64,000 bases of DNA. Source: Caballeronia sordidicola (GTDB lineage: Bacteria; Pseudomonadota; Gammaproteobacteria; Burkholderiales; Burkholderiaceae). Below are positions 16,687 to 25,736 of this stretch, one piece after another. Position 1 is the stretch's first letter. Every line of letters begins with the position of its first letter. The stretch lies in NCBI RefSeq assembly GCF_000729995.1, contig NZ_JNFG01000202.1, positions 124,001 through 188,000 on the forward strand. Direction: 5' to 3'. Both the position numbers and the translations under genes were made by a program. Under the pieces are notes generated by a model. That model was not told where the DNA came from. It ran no database searches and saw nothing but the letters and a program-made list of their open reading frames with translations.

Positions 16687-16738
16687 ATACTTGACTAAAT
16701 CCGTAGGCTATTTATACTTGACCAAAATCATCCAGTAT
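16687..16738 (+). promoter_or_regulatory. tandem type-1 IscR sites overlapping the isc promoter
   Basis: Two 25-bp sequences, 16687-16711 and 16714-16738, follow the type-1 IscR consensus ATAsyyGACTrwwwyAGTCrrsTAT. By hand count they match at 23 and 21 of 25 positions. The promoter runs through them: TTGACT (16691-16696), 16 bases, TATACT (16713-16718). Holo-IscR bound here would block RNA polymerase, giving the known feedback on isc genes. Confidence 0.85.
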
Positions 16739-16767
16739 TAGCCGTAGCCCCCGGTATCTTACAAATT

Positions 16768-17295
16768 ATGAGACTCACCACGAAAGGCCGTTTCGCCGTC
16801 ACGGCGATGATCGACCTGGCTTTGCGCCAGGAGCAGGGCCCGGTGACGCTGGCAGGAATCAGCCAGCGCCAGCATATCTCGCTGTCCTATCTCGAGCAGT
16901 TGTTCGGCAAGTTGCGCCGGCACGAGATTGTCGAATCGGTGCGCGGTCCGGGCGGTGGCTACAATCTTGCGCGCCGTGTTGAGAACGTGACGGTCGCGGA
17001 CATCATTATTGCGGTGGACGAGCCTATCGACGCTACGCAATGTGGTGGCAAAGGCGCCTGCGAAGGCACCAAGCAGCACGACGGTCACTGCATGACCCAC
17101 GAACTCTGGTCCACGCTCAATCAGAAGATGGTCGAATATCTCGACTCGGTCTCGCTGAAAGATCTCGTCGACCAGCAGCGTGCACGCGAAGGATCGCCAG
17201 CGGTATTGCGCGACCGGCGTGCCGAATCGGCGGGCGTGGAGCCAGTGCGCGTGGCGCCGAAAGGACCGAATTCCGTTTTCAACCTGGCCGGCTGA
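16768..17295 (+). CDS. iscR: iron-sulfur cluster-sensing regulator IscR
   Basis: An Rrf2-family regulator that binds a [2Fe-2S] cluster and represses the isc operon when cluster supply is sufficient. The 175 residues begin with MRLTTKGRFAVTAMIDLAL and contain the winged helix. The ligand region has Cys92, Cys98 and Cys108, with His111 after it. In the Escherichia protein the third Cys and the His are at 104 and 107, so here the loop has four extra residues. It is the first gene of the isc operon. Confidence 0.97.
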   Translation: MRLTTKGRFAVTAMIDLALRQEQGPVTLAGISQRQHISLSYLEQLFGKLRRHEIVESVRGPGGGYNLARRVENVTVADIIIAVDEPIDATQCGGKGACEGTKQHDGHCMTHELWSTLNQKMVEYLDSVSLKDLVDQQRAREGSPAVLRDRRAESAGVEPVRVAPKGPNSVFNLAG

Positions 17296-17371
17296 CGGCT
17301 GCCGCGTTTATTCAATGACGCGGCCGTCTCGCCTTGAACGAGCCAATTGAGTTAAATCCCCGGAGCAACTG

Positions 17372-18595
17372 ATGAACAACGACATTCCCCACCTGCCCAT
17401 TTACATGGACTACAGCGCAACGACCCCGGTCGATCCGCGCGTGGTGGACAAGATGATTCCGTATCTGCGCGAGCAATTCGGTAATCCGGCATCGCGTAGC
17501 CATCAATATGGCTGGGATGCGGAGCGGGCGGTCGAGGAAGCGCGCGAGAATGTCGCGAAGCTGGTCAATTGCGACCCGCGCGAAATCATCTGGACGTCGG
17601 GCGCCACCGAATCGGACAACCTCGCCATCAAGGGCGCGGCGCATTTCTACAAGAGCAAGGGCAAGCACATCATCACGGTGAAAACCGAGCACAAGGCCGT
17701 GCTCGATACCTGCCGTGAACTCGAACGCGAAGGTTTCGAAGTCACGTACCTGGATGTGAAGGACGACGGCTTGGTCGACCTGGACAAGCTTCAGGCAGCC
17801 ATCCGGCCGGACACCATCCTCGTTTCCGTGATGAGCGTGAACAACGAGATTGGCGTGATCCAGGACGTAGCTGCAATCGGCGAGATCACGCGTGCGAAGG
17901 GCATCATATTCCACGTCGATGCGGCGCAAGCCACAGGCAAGATCGAGATCGATCTGCAAAAGCAGAAGGTCGACCTGATGTCGTTTTCGGCGCACAAGAC
18001 GTACGGCCCGAAGGGTATCGGTGCGCTGTTCGTGCGTCGCAAGCCGCGGATTCGTATCGAAGCGCAAATGCACGGCGGCGGTCACGAGCGCGGCATGCGT
18101 TCGGGCACGCTGGCCACGCATCAGATCGTCGGCATGGGCGAAGCTTTCCGGATCGCGCGTGAAGAAATGGCCGTTGAAAACGAGCGCGTGCGCATGTTGC
18201 GTGACCGCTTGCTGAAGGGCTTGCAGGATATGGAAGAGGTTTATGTGAACGGCGACATGGAACTCCGTGTGCCGCACAACCTCAACATCAGCTTCAACTT
18301 TGTGGAAGGCGAATCGCTGATCATGGCGGTCAAGGACGTGGCGGTGTCGTCGGGGTCGGCTTGCACGTCGGCTTCGCTGGAACCTTCTTACGTGCTGCGT
18401 GCGCTTGGCCGAAACGACGAACTCGCGCACAGCTCGATCCGTTTTACGGTCGGCCGCTTCACGACTGAGCAGGACGTCGATTACGTGATTAACTTGCTCA
18501 AGAGCAAGATTCAGAAATTGCGCGATCTGTCGCCGCTTTGGGAAATGCATAAGGACGGTATCGACATTTCGTCGATCCAGTGGGCTGCGCACTAA
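17372..18595 (+). CDS. iscS: cysteine desulfurase IscS
   Basis: A PLP enzyme that takes sulfur from cysteine and passes it as persulfide to IscU and other acceptors. The 407 residues start with NDIPHLPIYMDYSATTPVD. The PLP lysine is Lys209 in SAHKTYGPKG and the catalytic Cys is Cys331 in SSGSACTSAS, both at the family positions. CGGAG at 17360-17364 precedes the start. It lies 76 bases after iscR and 80 before iscU. Confidence 0.98.
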   Translation: MNNDIPHLPIYMDYSATTPVDPRVVDKMIPYLREQFGNPASRSHQYGWDAERAVEEARENVAKLVNCDPREIIWTSGATESDNLAIKGAAHFYKSKGKHIITVKTEHKAVLDTCRELEREGFEVTYLDVKDDGLVDLDKLQAAIRPDTILVSVMSVNNEIGVIQDVAAIGEITRAKGIIFHVDAAQATGKIEIDLQKQKVDLMSFSAHKTYGPKGIGALFVRRKPRIRIEAQMHGGGHERGMRSGTLATHQIVGMGEAFRIAREEMAVENERVRMLRDRLLKGLQDMEEVYVNGDMELRVPHNLNISFNFVEGESLIMAVKDVAVSSGSACTSASLEPSYVLRALGRNDELAHSSIRFTVGRFTTEQDVDYVINLLKSKIQKLRDLSPLWEMHKDGIDISSIQWAAH

Positions 18596-18675
18596 GCGCC
18601 TGGCTGGCCGCTTTGACGGCGGCTCATTTGCGCTCATGTTAGAACGCACACGCATACGAATTCAAGGAGTTGATC

Positions 18676-19104
18676 ATGGCTTATAGCGACAAGGTTCTGG
18701 ACCACTACGAAAACCCGCGCAATGTTGGCTCGTTCGGCAAGGACGACGATACCGTCGGTACCGGCATGGTCGGCGCGCCGGCATGCGGCGACGTGATGAA
18801 GCTGCAGATCCGCGTGGGCGCGGACGGCGTGATCGAAGATGCGAAGTTCAAGACGTACGGCTGCGGTTCGGCTATTGCCTCCAGCTCGCTCGTGACCGAG
18901 TGGGTGAAGGGCAAGACGCTGGATCAGGCGCTGACGATCAAGAACACGCACATCGCTGAAGAACTGGCGCTGCCGCCGGTGAAGATTCACTGTTCGATCC
19001 TGGCTGAAGACGCAATCAAGGCCGCCGTTGCCGACTACAAGCAACGTCATGGCGCGAGCACGGCCGAAGCTGCACCGGCTGAGGCCAAGCAACACGCGGC
19101 TTAA
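18676..19104 (+). CDS. iscU: Fe-S cluster assembly scaffold IscU
   Basis: The scaffold on which [2Fe-2S] clusters are built. It has 142 residues from ATG 18676, with AAGGAG at 18664-18669. The three cluster ligands Cys37, Cys63 and Cys106 are present, as is the HscA-recognition motif LPPVK at 99-103. The C-terminus carries a short Ala/Glu-rich extension beyond the usual 128 residues. Confidence 0.98.
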   Translation: MAYSDKVLDHYENPRNVGSFGKDDDTVGTGMVGAPACGDVMKLQIRVGADGVIEDAKFKTYGCGSAIASSSLVTEWVKGKTLDQALTIKNTHIAEELALPPVKIHCSILAEDAIKAAVADYKQRHGASTAEAAPAEAKQHAA

Positions 19105-19245
19105 GCGGTAATTAGCAATCAGGTTCGGGAAGGGCGTTTTGGCAGGCTATGTATCCGGCGCTCTGGTTTTCGATTCAAAGCAAGGCTGCAGCGTGGCGGC
19201 CGGAGAAGCGATTGACTCCGGACGAGCGGCTGCTGATGAGAGACT

Positions 19246-19569
19246 ATGGCAATCACGTTGACGGACAAGGCAGCACAGCACGTGCAGAAGTATCTGGTTA
19301 AACGCGGCAAAGGCGTTGGCCTGCGCGTCGGCGTGCGCACGACCGGCTGCTCGGGCCTCGCTTACAAGCTCGAGTATGTGGACGAACTCGCGCCGGAAGA
19401 CAAGGTGTTCGAGTCGTCGGGCGTGAAGATCATTGTCGATCCGAAAAGCCTTGCTTATATCGACGGCACCGAGCTGGATTTCGCGCGCGAAGGGCTGAAC
19501 GAAGGGTTCAAGTTTAATAACCCGAACGTGAAAGACGAGTGTGGTTGCGGCGAATCGTTTCGCGTATAG
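19246..19569 (+). CDS. iscA: A-type Fe-S carrier IscA
   Basis: An A-type carrier that accepts and delivers clusters. The 107 residues contain the three conserved cysteines: Cys35 in TTGCSGLAY, and Cys99 and Cys101 in ECGCGESF. The gap from iscU is 141 bases and holds no convincing gene. A hairpin with a T-run follows the stop. Confidence 0.97.
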   Translation: MAITLTDKAAQHVQKYLVKRGKGVGLRVGVRTTGCSGLAYKLEYVDELAPEDKVFESSGVKIIVDPKSLAYIDGTELDFAREGLNEGFKFNNPNVKDECGCGESFRV

Positions 19570-19590
19570 CGCGGCGCAAGAACAGCAAAG

Positions 19591-19615
19591 AGGCGGCGCG
19601 TGCCGCCTTTTTCTT
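19591..19615 (+). terminator. hairpin with T-run inside the isc operon, after iscA
   Basis: AGGCGGC (19591-19597), loop GCGT, GCCGCCT (19602-19608), then TTTTCTTT. It lies between iscA and hscB. It may be a partial terminator that lowers hscB-hscA-fdx expression relative to iscSUA. Confidence 0.6.
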
Positions 19616-19663
19616 TAGTGCCGGCGTTTTTCAACGTTTCTTGTTTCTCTTCATTCTTTCATC

Positions 19664-20188
19664 ATGGCAACGCTCAACGACAGTCACTTCGAACTGTTCG
19701 ACCTCCCGCCGACCTACGCCATCGATGCAAAAAAGCTCGATGACGCGTATCGCACGGTACAGGCACAGGTTCATCCCGATCGTTTTGCGGCCGCAGGCGA
19801 CGCGCAAAAACGTGTCGCGATGCAGTGGGCCACACGGGCGAACGAGGCGTATCAGACGCTGCGCGATCCGCTGAAGCGGGCAACTTATATGTTGTCGCTG
19901 CGCGGCGTGCATGCCGACGCGGAGAACAACACCGCGATGGAACCGGCCTTCCTGATGCAGCAGATGGAATGGCGCGAAAACATAGAGGACGCAGCGGACG
20001 CCAGGAATCTTGGCGCGCTCGAAGCCCTGCTTCAGGAACTGCGCGATCAGGAGCGCATCCGCTTCGAGAAACTGGCGGCGCTAGTCGACAGTCACTCGGA
20101 CCAGGCAGCGAGCGAAGCCGTCCGCCAGTTGATGTTCATTGAACGCGTGGCGAGCGAGATCGGCATGCAGATCGAGAAGCTCGATTGA
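19664..20188 (+). CDS. hscB: Fe-S assembly J-type co-chaperone HscB
   Basis: A co-chaperone that brings IscU to HscA and stimulates its ATPase. The 174 residues have an N-terminal J domain with the HPD motif at 37-39 and a C-terminal helical IscU-binding domain that includes AFLMQQMEWRENIEDA. It lies directly upstream of hscA. Confidence 0.97.
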   Translation: MATLNDSHFELFDLPPTYAIDAKKLDDAYRTVQAQVHPDRFAAAGDAQKRVAMQWATRANEAYQTLRDPLKRATYMLSLRGVHADAENNTAMEPAFLMQQMEWRENIEDAADARNLGALEALLQELRDQERIRFEKLAALVDSHSDQAASEAVRQLMFIERVASEIGMQIEKLD

Positions 20189-20252
20189 GCCTGACGCCGT
20201 ATATAAAACCAGACGACACCTACGGGCGTCACCAACCCCCAATAGAGCAACG

Positions 20253-22118
20253 ATGGCTTTACTGCAAATTTCAGAACCCGGCATGGCTCCGGCGCCGCAT
20301 CAGCGGCGGGTAGCTGTGGGCATCGATCTCGGTACGACCAATTCGCTGGTTGCCGCCGTGCGCAACAGTGTGGCCGAAGTGCTGCCCGACGAAGACGGCC
20401 ACTACCTGTTGCCGTCGGTGGTCCGGTATCTGGAGAAGGGCGGCCGGCGTATCGGCCGCGTCGCGAAGGAAGAAGCGGCGCTCGATCCGCGAAACACGAT
20501 TGTGTCGGTGAAGCGCTTCATGGGCCGTGGCAAAAGCGAAGTGGAAGGGGCGGAAAACGCGCCGTACGATTTCGTCGACGCACCGGGCATGGTGCAGATT
20601 CGCACTGTGGATGGCGTGAAAAGCCCGGTGGAAGTATCGGCGGAAATCTTGGCTACGCTGCGATATCGCGCGGAAGACACGCTTGCCGACGAGTTGGTCG
20701 GCGCGGTGATCACGGTACCTGCGTACTTCGATGAAGCCCAACGGCAAGCCACGAAAGACGCTGCGAAACTCGCCGGTTTGAACGTACTGCGCCTGTTGAA
20801 TGAACCGACCGCTGCGGCGATTGCGTACGGGCTGGACAACGCATCGGAAGGGTTGTACGCCGTGTATGACCTGGGCGGCGGGACTTTCGATCTATCGATT
20901 CTGAAGCTCACCAAAGGCGTGTTCGAAGTGCTCGCAGCGGGCGGCGATTCAGCGCTCGGCGGCGACGATTTCGATGCGGCGCTGTATCGGCACGTCCTGG
21001 TGAAATCCAAAGTAACGCCTGCTACGCCGGAAGACGTGCGTATGTTGCTGGACCGTGTGCGAACGGCTAAGGAGGCGCTGTCCGATGCGCCTGAGGCTAC
21101 AGTTCAGGCCACGTTGTCCGATGATCAGCAACTCGACTTCACGATTACCGAAAGCGACTTCGGCACGCTGACTGAAGCGCTGGTCGCCCGCACCTTGGCC
21201 CCCACGCGCAAGGCCTTGCGCGACGCCAAGGTGGCACCGGCCGAAATCAAGGGCGTGGTGCTCGTCGGCGGCGCCACGCGCATGCCGGTGATCCGCCGCG
21301 CGGTGCAAACGTACTTCGGCCAGCCGCCGTTGACCAATCTCGACCCGGATCAGGTCGTGGCGCTTGGTGCTGCGATCCAGGCAGATTTGCTGGCGGGAAA
21401 TCGCCGCGGTGAAGGCGATGACTGGCTGCTGCTCGACGTCATTCCGCTGTCGCTCGGCGTTGAGACCATGGGCGGATTGACCGAGAAGATCATCCCGCGC
21501 AACTCGACCATTCCGGTTGCCCGCGCGCAGGATTTCACCACCTTCAAAGACGGCCAGACGGCGATGGCTATCCACGTCGTGCAAGGCGAGCGCGAGCTGG
21601 TCTCGGACTGCCGTTCGCTCGCGCGTTTCGAATTAAGGGGCATTCCCGCCATGGCCGCCGGTGCTGCACGCATTCGCGTGACGTATCAGGTGGACGCGGA
21701 CGGGTTGTTGTCCGTGTTCGCGCGTGAGCAGTTGTCGGGAGTAGAGGCGTCGGTGGTGGTGAAGCCCTCCTACGGTCTTGCCGATGACGACGTCGCGCGC
21801 ATGCTGGAAGAAAGCTTCACGACAGCCGAAGTCGACATGCGCGCCCGCGCGTTGCGCGAGGCGCAGGTCGACGCGCAACGCCTGGTGGAAGCATCGCAGG
21901 CCGCGCTCGCGGTTGACGGTGAATTGCTGGACGAAGCGGAGCGTGCCAACATTGAAGCGCTGATCGTCAAGCTCGCGGCGGTCACGGGCGGCGACAGCGT
22001 CGATGCCATCGAAACGGCGACGAAGGAGCTTGCCGCCGCCACCGATGAATTCGCTGCCCGCCGTATGAACAAAAGCATTCGCCGCGCACTGGCCGGCCGA
22101 AGGCTCGACGAAGTCTGA
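20253..22118 (+). CDS. hscA: Fe-S assembly Hsp70 chaperone HscA
   Basis: A specialised Hsp70 that releases clusters from IscU. It has 621 residues from ATG 20253; an open frame reaching back to 20139 overlaps hscB and is not favoured. The nucleotide-binding domain shows VGIDLGTTNSLVA, AVYDLGGGTFDLS and VVLVGGATRMPVI; the substrate-binding domain follows. Length and the adjacent hscB and fdx separate it from DnaK. Confidence 0.97.
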   Translation: MALLQISEPGMAPAPHQRRVAVGIDLGTTNSLVAAVRNSVAEVLPDEDGHYLLPSVVRYLEKGGRRIGRVAKEEAALDPRNTIVSVKRFMGRGKSEVEGAENAPYDFVDAPGMVQIRTVDGVKSPVEVSAEILATLRYRAEDTLADELVGAVITVPAYFDEAQRQATKDAAKLAGLNVLRLLNEPTAAAIAYGLDNASEGLYAVYDLGGGTFDLSILKLTKGVFEVLAAGGDSALGGDDFDAALYRHVLVKSKVTPATPEDVRMLLDRVRTAKEALSDAPEATVQATLSDDQQLDFTITESDFGTLTEALVARTLAPTRKALRDAKVAPAEIKGVVLVGGATRMPVIRRAVQTYFGQPPLTNLDPDQVVALGAAIQADLLAGNRRGEGDDWLLLDVIPLSLGVETMGGLTEKIIPRNSTIPVARAQDFTTFKDGQTAMAIHVVQGERELVSDCRSLARFELRGIPAMAAGAARIRVTYQVDADGLLSVFAREQLSGVEASVVVKPSYGLADDDVARMLEESFTTAEVDMRARALREAQVDAQRLVEASQAALAVDGELLDEAERANIEALIVKLAAVTGGDSVDAIETATKELAAATDEFAARRMNKSIRRALAGRRLDEV

Positions 22119-22161
22119 TAAATCACCGAGCCTCTCACGCACAAAGAACGGAAAGAAATTC

Positions 22162-22503
22162 ATGCCTCAGATCGTAGTGTTACCCCATGTGGAATTGTGT
22201 CCTGATGGCGCGGTGATCGACGCGGATACGTCGAAGAGCATTTGCGACAACCTGTTGGACAACGGTATCGAGATTGAACATGCGTGCGAAAAATCGTGCG
22301 CGTGCACGACGTGTCACGTGATCATCCGCGAGGGTTTCAACGCGCTTGTGCCATCGGAAGAAGACGAGGACGATTTGCTCGATAAGGCCTGGGGACTTGA
22401 GCCGACGTCGCGGTTATCATGTCAGGCGATGGTGCCCGCAGACGAGGATCTGGTTGTCGAGCTCCCGCGCTACACCATCAATCACGCCAAAGAGAATCAC
22501 TGA
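22162..22503 (+). CDS. fdx: ISC-type [2Fe-2S] ferredoxin
   Basis: An adrenodoxin-type ferredoxin that supplies electrons for cluster assembly. The 113 residues carry the ligand set Cys42, Cys48, Cys51 and Cys87, with an extra Cys46 between. A ribosome site lies in the GGAAAG before the ATG. It is 43 bases after hscA. Confidence 0.97.
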   Translation: MPQIVVLPHVELCPDGAVIDADTSKSICDNLLDNGIEIEHACEKSCACTTCHVIIREGFNALVPSEEDEDDLLDKAWGLEPTSRLSCQAMVPADEDLVVELPRYTINHAKENH

Positions 22504-22539
22504 ACTTAAATCAGCGACCACGAGACAGGAGCGCTCGCC

Positions 22540-22737
22540 ATGAAGTGGACAGACACGCAGGATATCGCGATGGCACTGACCGACGCGCATCAGAACGTCG
22601 ATCCGCAATTCGTGCGATTTACGGATTTGCATCGCTGGGTGACCGAGCTGCCGGGGTTCGACGACGACCCTGAGCGCTCCAACGAGAAGATTCTCGAAGC
22701 GATCCAGGCGGCGTGGATTGAAGACGCGGATTATTAA
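22540..22737 (+). CDS. iscX: Fe-S assembly protein IscX
   Basis: A 65-residue acidic protein of the IscX (YfhJ) family that binds IscS and is proposed to act as an iron donor or regulator. The characteristic WTDTQDIAMAL start and a C-terminal acidic tail with WIEDADY are present. It is the last gene of the isc operon; a strong terminator follows. Confidence 0.94.
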   Translation: MKWTDTQDIAMALTDAHQNVDPQFVRFTDLHRWVTELPGFDDDPERSNEKILEAIQAAWIEDADY

Positions 22738-22771
22738 ATCTGGCGCAGGCGTCGAGCAAATCAATGCAGAC

Positions 22772-22815
22772 AAAGCAAAACGGCGATTCCATCAGGAATC
22801 GCCGTTTTGCTTTCG
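22772..22815. terminator. strong terminator of the isc operon, bidirectional
   Basis: A perfect 19-bp stem (22772-22790 with 22795-22813) with an ATCA loop and A/T-rich ends. It lies between iscX and the convergent glycine-zipper gene. Confidence 0.9.
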
Positions 22816-22845
22816 TGCGCGGGCCTCTCGAAAGCGAGTGATAGT

Positions 22846-23607
22846 TCAGCCCGCAACCAGCGTACCGTTTTCGATACGCACGCGCTGACCCTGGTTAAAC
22901 GGTGGCGCCTGGTGATACGTGAAGTAACGCGTCTTGCCGCTTTCCAGATGCACGCGCACCGAATAATCGGTGGTGCTGCGCAGGTGTTTTTCGACCGCAT
23001 TGCCGCCCAGGCCACCACCCAGGGCGCCAAGGATCGTCATGCCGGTACGACCGCCCCCACGTCCAAACTGATTACCGATAAGACCACCCGCCACCGCGCC
23101 ACCCACCGCACCGATGCCGGTTCCCTGGCCTTCATGCCGGACAGCCGAGATCGCTTCTACGACTCCGCAGCTTGAGCAATAGGCGGGTTGGGCAGGTTGC
23201 TGTTGCGCGTAGTTGGGCTGCTGCTGGACAGGAACGGGCTGCTGCGCCACCTGAGGCGCGGGCTGTTGCTGTTGCTGCTGGGCCGCTTGGGCCGCCGCGC
23301 GCTGCTGGGCTTGCTGCTGAGCAAGCTCTTCCTGTTGCGCCTGCTGTGCTTGTTGTTGTTGAGCAGCAGTGGGCTCTGCGGGCTGCGTTGTCGGTTGAGT
23401 TGCGACTTGCGCGGCTTGGGTCTGATCGTTGATCGGCGAGGTGCTAGACGCTTTCGGGAACAGTCCGGTGACTGCTGCTGTGGCAGCAAGACTTGCAACG
23501 ATCACCGCGCCGGCGGCGGTTGCCACCAGCGGATGAATTCTGCGATTGCGCGGCGCACCCGGGTTCGGTGAATTCGATGTGGTCATGTTGTTATTGCTGT
23601 TATCCAT
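22846..23607 (-). CDS. Gln-rich membrane protein with a glycine-zipper 2TM domain
   Basis: A 253-residue envelope protein. It has a hydrophobic N-terminal segment (about 28-48, VATAAGAVIVASLAATAAV), a long low-complexity region very rich in Gln, Ala and Pro (about 66-140), a CSSCG motif, and a glycine-zipper region (about 162-205, with GAVGGAVAGGLIGNQFG) as in the SlyB/17-kDa-antigen family. The C-terminal part (YSVRVHLESGKTRYF) looks like a small beta domain. GGAGGTCC just before ATG 23607 fixes the start. The role is probably envelope stability, but this is inferred from the family. Confidence 0.8.
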   Translation of the reverse strand: MDNSNNNMTTSNSPNPGAPRNRRIHPLVATAAGAVIVASLAATAAVTGLFPKASSTSPINDQTQAAQVATQPTTQPAEPTAAQQQQAQQAQQEELAQQQAQQRAAAQAAQQQQQQPAPQVAQQPVPVQQQPNYAQQQPAQPAYCSSCGVVEAISAVRHEGQGTGIGAVGGAVAGGLIGNQFGRGGGRTGMTILGALGGGLGGNAVEKHLRSTTDYSVRVHLESGKTRYFTYHQAPPFNQGQRVRIENGTLVAG

Positions 23608-23952
23608 TTTTGGACCTCCGTCTCAAGGCAGAGTGTGACGATATTGGGTCTGACGTTTCTTACGTGTTTCGCACGTTTCCGATCACGTTCCCGACAAGAG
23701 CAGTGTCGAACAATCTGAAGCGTAAGGTTTTTCAATTTGTAACGTTTTCAGGCATCCATCAGATGCAAGAAACGCACCGGATTGAACATGTGCCGGGTCG
23801 CTCTGTTTTATAAGGGTTTTCCAGATCAGTCGCGCGTCAATCGGAAAACCCGGTCGGCGGCTTTTACCGAAAGTTACAAACTCGGGCCACCATCAGAACG
23901 GAAAAAAGGCGCTTTCGCGCCTTTTTTACAAACTCGCCGTCACCGCGGGCGC
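23608..23952. other. intergenic region between the glycine-zipper gene and lysS, with lysS terminator
   Basis: No gene is seen in this 345-base gap. It should contain the promoter of the glycine-zipper gene. At its right end, arms 23902-23912 and 23917-23927 form an 11-bp hairpin with A- and T-runs, the terminator of lysS on the minus strand. Confidence 0.75.
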
Positions 23953-25479
23953 TCAGTCTTCGCGACGCAAATGCGGGAACAGGATCACGTCGCGGATGCT
24001 CGGGCTGTCGGTCAGCAACATGACCAGCCGGTCGATCCCAATCCCGCACCCGCCCGTTGGCGGCATGCCGTGCTCCAGCGCGCGAATGTAGTCCGCGTCG
24101 TAGAACATGGCTTCCTCGTCGCCGGCATCTTTCTGGTCGACTTGCTTTTGGAACCGCGCTGCCTGATCTTCCGGATCGTTCAGCTCCGAGAAACCGTTCG
24201 CGATTTCGCGGCCCACAATGAACAACTCGAAGCGTTCTGTGATGCCCGGAGCCGTATCCGATGCCCGCGCCAACGGCGAGACTTCCAGCGGATAGTCAAC
24301 AATAAATGTCGGCTCCCACAATTGCGATTCAGCCGTTTCCTCGAACAACGCGAGTTGCAACGAACCGACGCCCGCGTTCAAAAACTGCGGCTGCGATGCA
24401 TCGATGCCGAACTTCTTCAACTCGGTGCGCAGGAACGCGATATCGGCGAGTTGTTCGTTCGTGTATTGCGGCGCGTATTTCTGGATCGCTTCGCAAATCG
24501 TCAACCGATGGAACGGCTTCGACAAATCCAGTTCACGCCCTTGATACACGATGTTCGCGTTGCCACGCGCATCGACGGCCGCCTGACGGATCAACGCCTC
24601 GGTGAAGTCCATCATCCACGTGTAATCCGTGTACGCGGCGTAGAACTCCATCATCGTGAACTCGGGGTTGTGTCGCGGGGACACCCCTTCGTTGCGGAAA
24701 TTGCGGTTGATTTCGAACACGCGTTCGAAGCCGCCGACCACCAGCCGCTTCAAATACAGTTCCGGCGCGATACGCAGGAACATCTGCATGTCGAGCGCGT
24801 TGTGATGCGTGACAAAAGGCTTCGCGGTGGCGCCGCCGGGAATCGGATGCAGCATCGGCGTTTCCACTTCCATGAAATCCGCCTTCGCCATGAAACTGCG
24901 GATCGACGCGAACGCCTTCGTGCGCGCAATGAACGTCTGACGCGTTTCCGGCGTGACGATCAGGTCCACATAACGCTGGCGATAGCGCATTTCCTGATCA
25001 GCGAGGCCGTGGAATTTATCGGGAAGAGGGCGCAGCGCCTTGGTCAGCAGGCGCAGTTCCGTGCACCGCACCGACAATTCGCCCTTGTTTGTGCGGAACA
25101 AGACACCCTTCGTCGCGACGATATCGCCCAGGTCCCACTTTTTGAACGCGTCGTAGACTTCCTGACCGACGTCTGCGGGCGTGATGAAGAACTGGATCTG
25201 GCCGCTGCCGTCTTGCACCGTCGCAAAGCTTGCCTTGCCCATCACACGCTTCAGCATCATCCGGCCCGCGACCGCGACTTGCAGCGGCTCGGCTTCGAGC
25301 GCGTCCTTGTCTTTACCGGCGTAATCGGATTGCAGCGCGGCGGCTTGGTGCGTCGGCCGGAAATCGTTCGGAAACGCGATTCCCTGCTCGCGCAGCGCCC
25401 GGAGTTTGTCGCGACGCTCGGCGAGGATCTGGTTTTCTTCGGGTTCGGGAACTGCGGCCGGCTGAGTCGGTTCGGTCAT
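23953..25479 (-). CDS. lysS: lysyl-tRNA synthetase, class II
   Basis: Charges tRNA-Lys. It has 508 residues from ATG 25479 (MTEPTQPAAVPEP), a normal length. An N-terminal OB-fold anticodon domain (VAGRMMLKRVMGKASFATV) is followed by the class II core: motif 2 in FEINRNFRNEGVSPRHNPEF and motif 3 in GIGIDRLVMLLTDS. A longer frame to 25602 is not family-like. It is followed at its 5' side by prfB in the same orientation, an order shared with many proteobacteria. Confidence 0.97.
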   Translation of the reverse strand: MTEPTQPAAVPEPEENQILAERRDKLRALREQGIAFPNDFRPTHQAAALQSDYAGKDKDALEAEPLQVAVAGRMMLKRVMGKASFATVQDGSGQIQFFITPADVGQEVYDAFKKWDLGDIVATKGVLFRTNKGELSVRCTELRLLTKALRPLPDKFHGLADQEMRYRQRYVDLIVTPETRQTFIARTKAFASIRSFMAKADFMEVETPMLHPIPGGATAKPFVTHHNALDMQMFLRIAPELYLKRLVVGGFERVFEINRNFRNEGVSPRHNPEFTMMEFYAAYTDYTWMMDFTEALIRQAAVDARGNANIVYQGRELDLSKPFHRLTICEAIQKYAPQYTNEQLADIAFLRTELKKFGIDASQPQFLNAGVGSLQLALFEETAESQLWEPTFIVDYPLEVSPLARASDTAPGITERFELFIVGREIANGFSELNDPEDQAARFQKQVDQKDAGDEEAMFYDADYIRALEHGMPPTGGCGIGIDRLVMLLTDSPSIRDVILFPHLRRED

Positions 25480-25736
25480 GATGTGTTTGGCTTTGAATGC
25501 GATGGATGCGGCTTGGGTCTTGGGCCTGATGCTGCAACCAGGTTGTTTGAGTTTCGCTGCGTGAACCTGAGTGTTGAAACCCAGCGTAGAAACACAGGCC
25601 ACACAGAAGGTCGCAATGGTAGCGAAGCAATGCTGCGATGGATTGCCGTGAACGAAGCAACGTCGAAACGATGCGGTTGGCGCGGCGGCGTGTTACTGAA
25701 GCCGCGCCGTTTGCTCGAATTTCGCTCGAGTTTTCC

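Noticed and set aside
17312..18655. 447-codon minus-strand open frame
   Set aside because: Antisense to iscS. His/Arg-rich shadow with no motifs.
19149..19301. 50-codon frame between iscU and iscA
   Set aside because: It overlaps the iscA start and has no ribosome site or family features.
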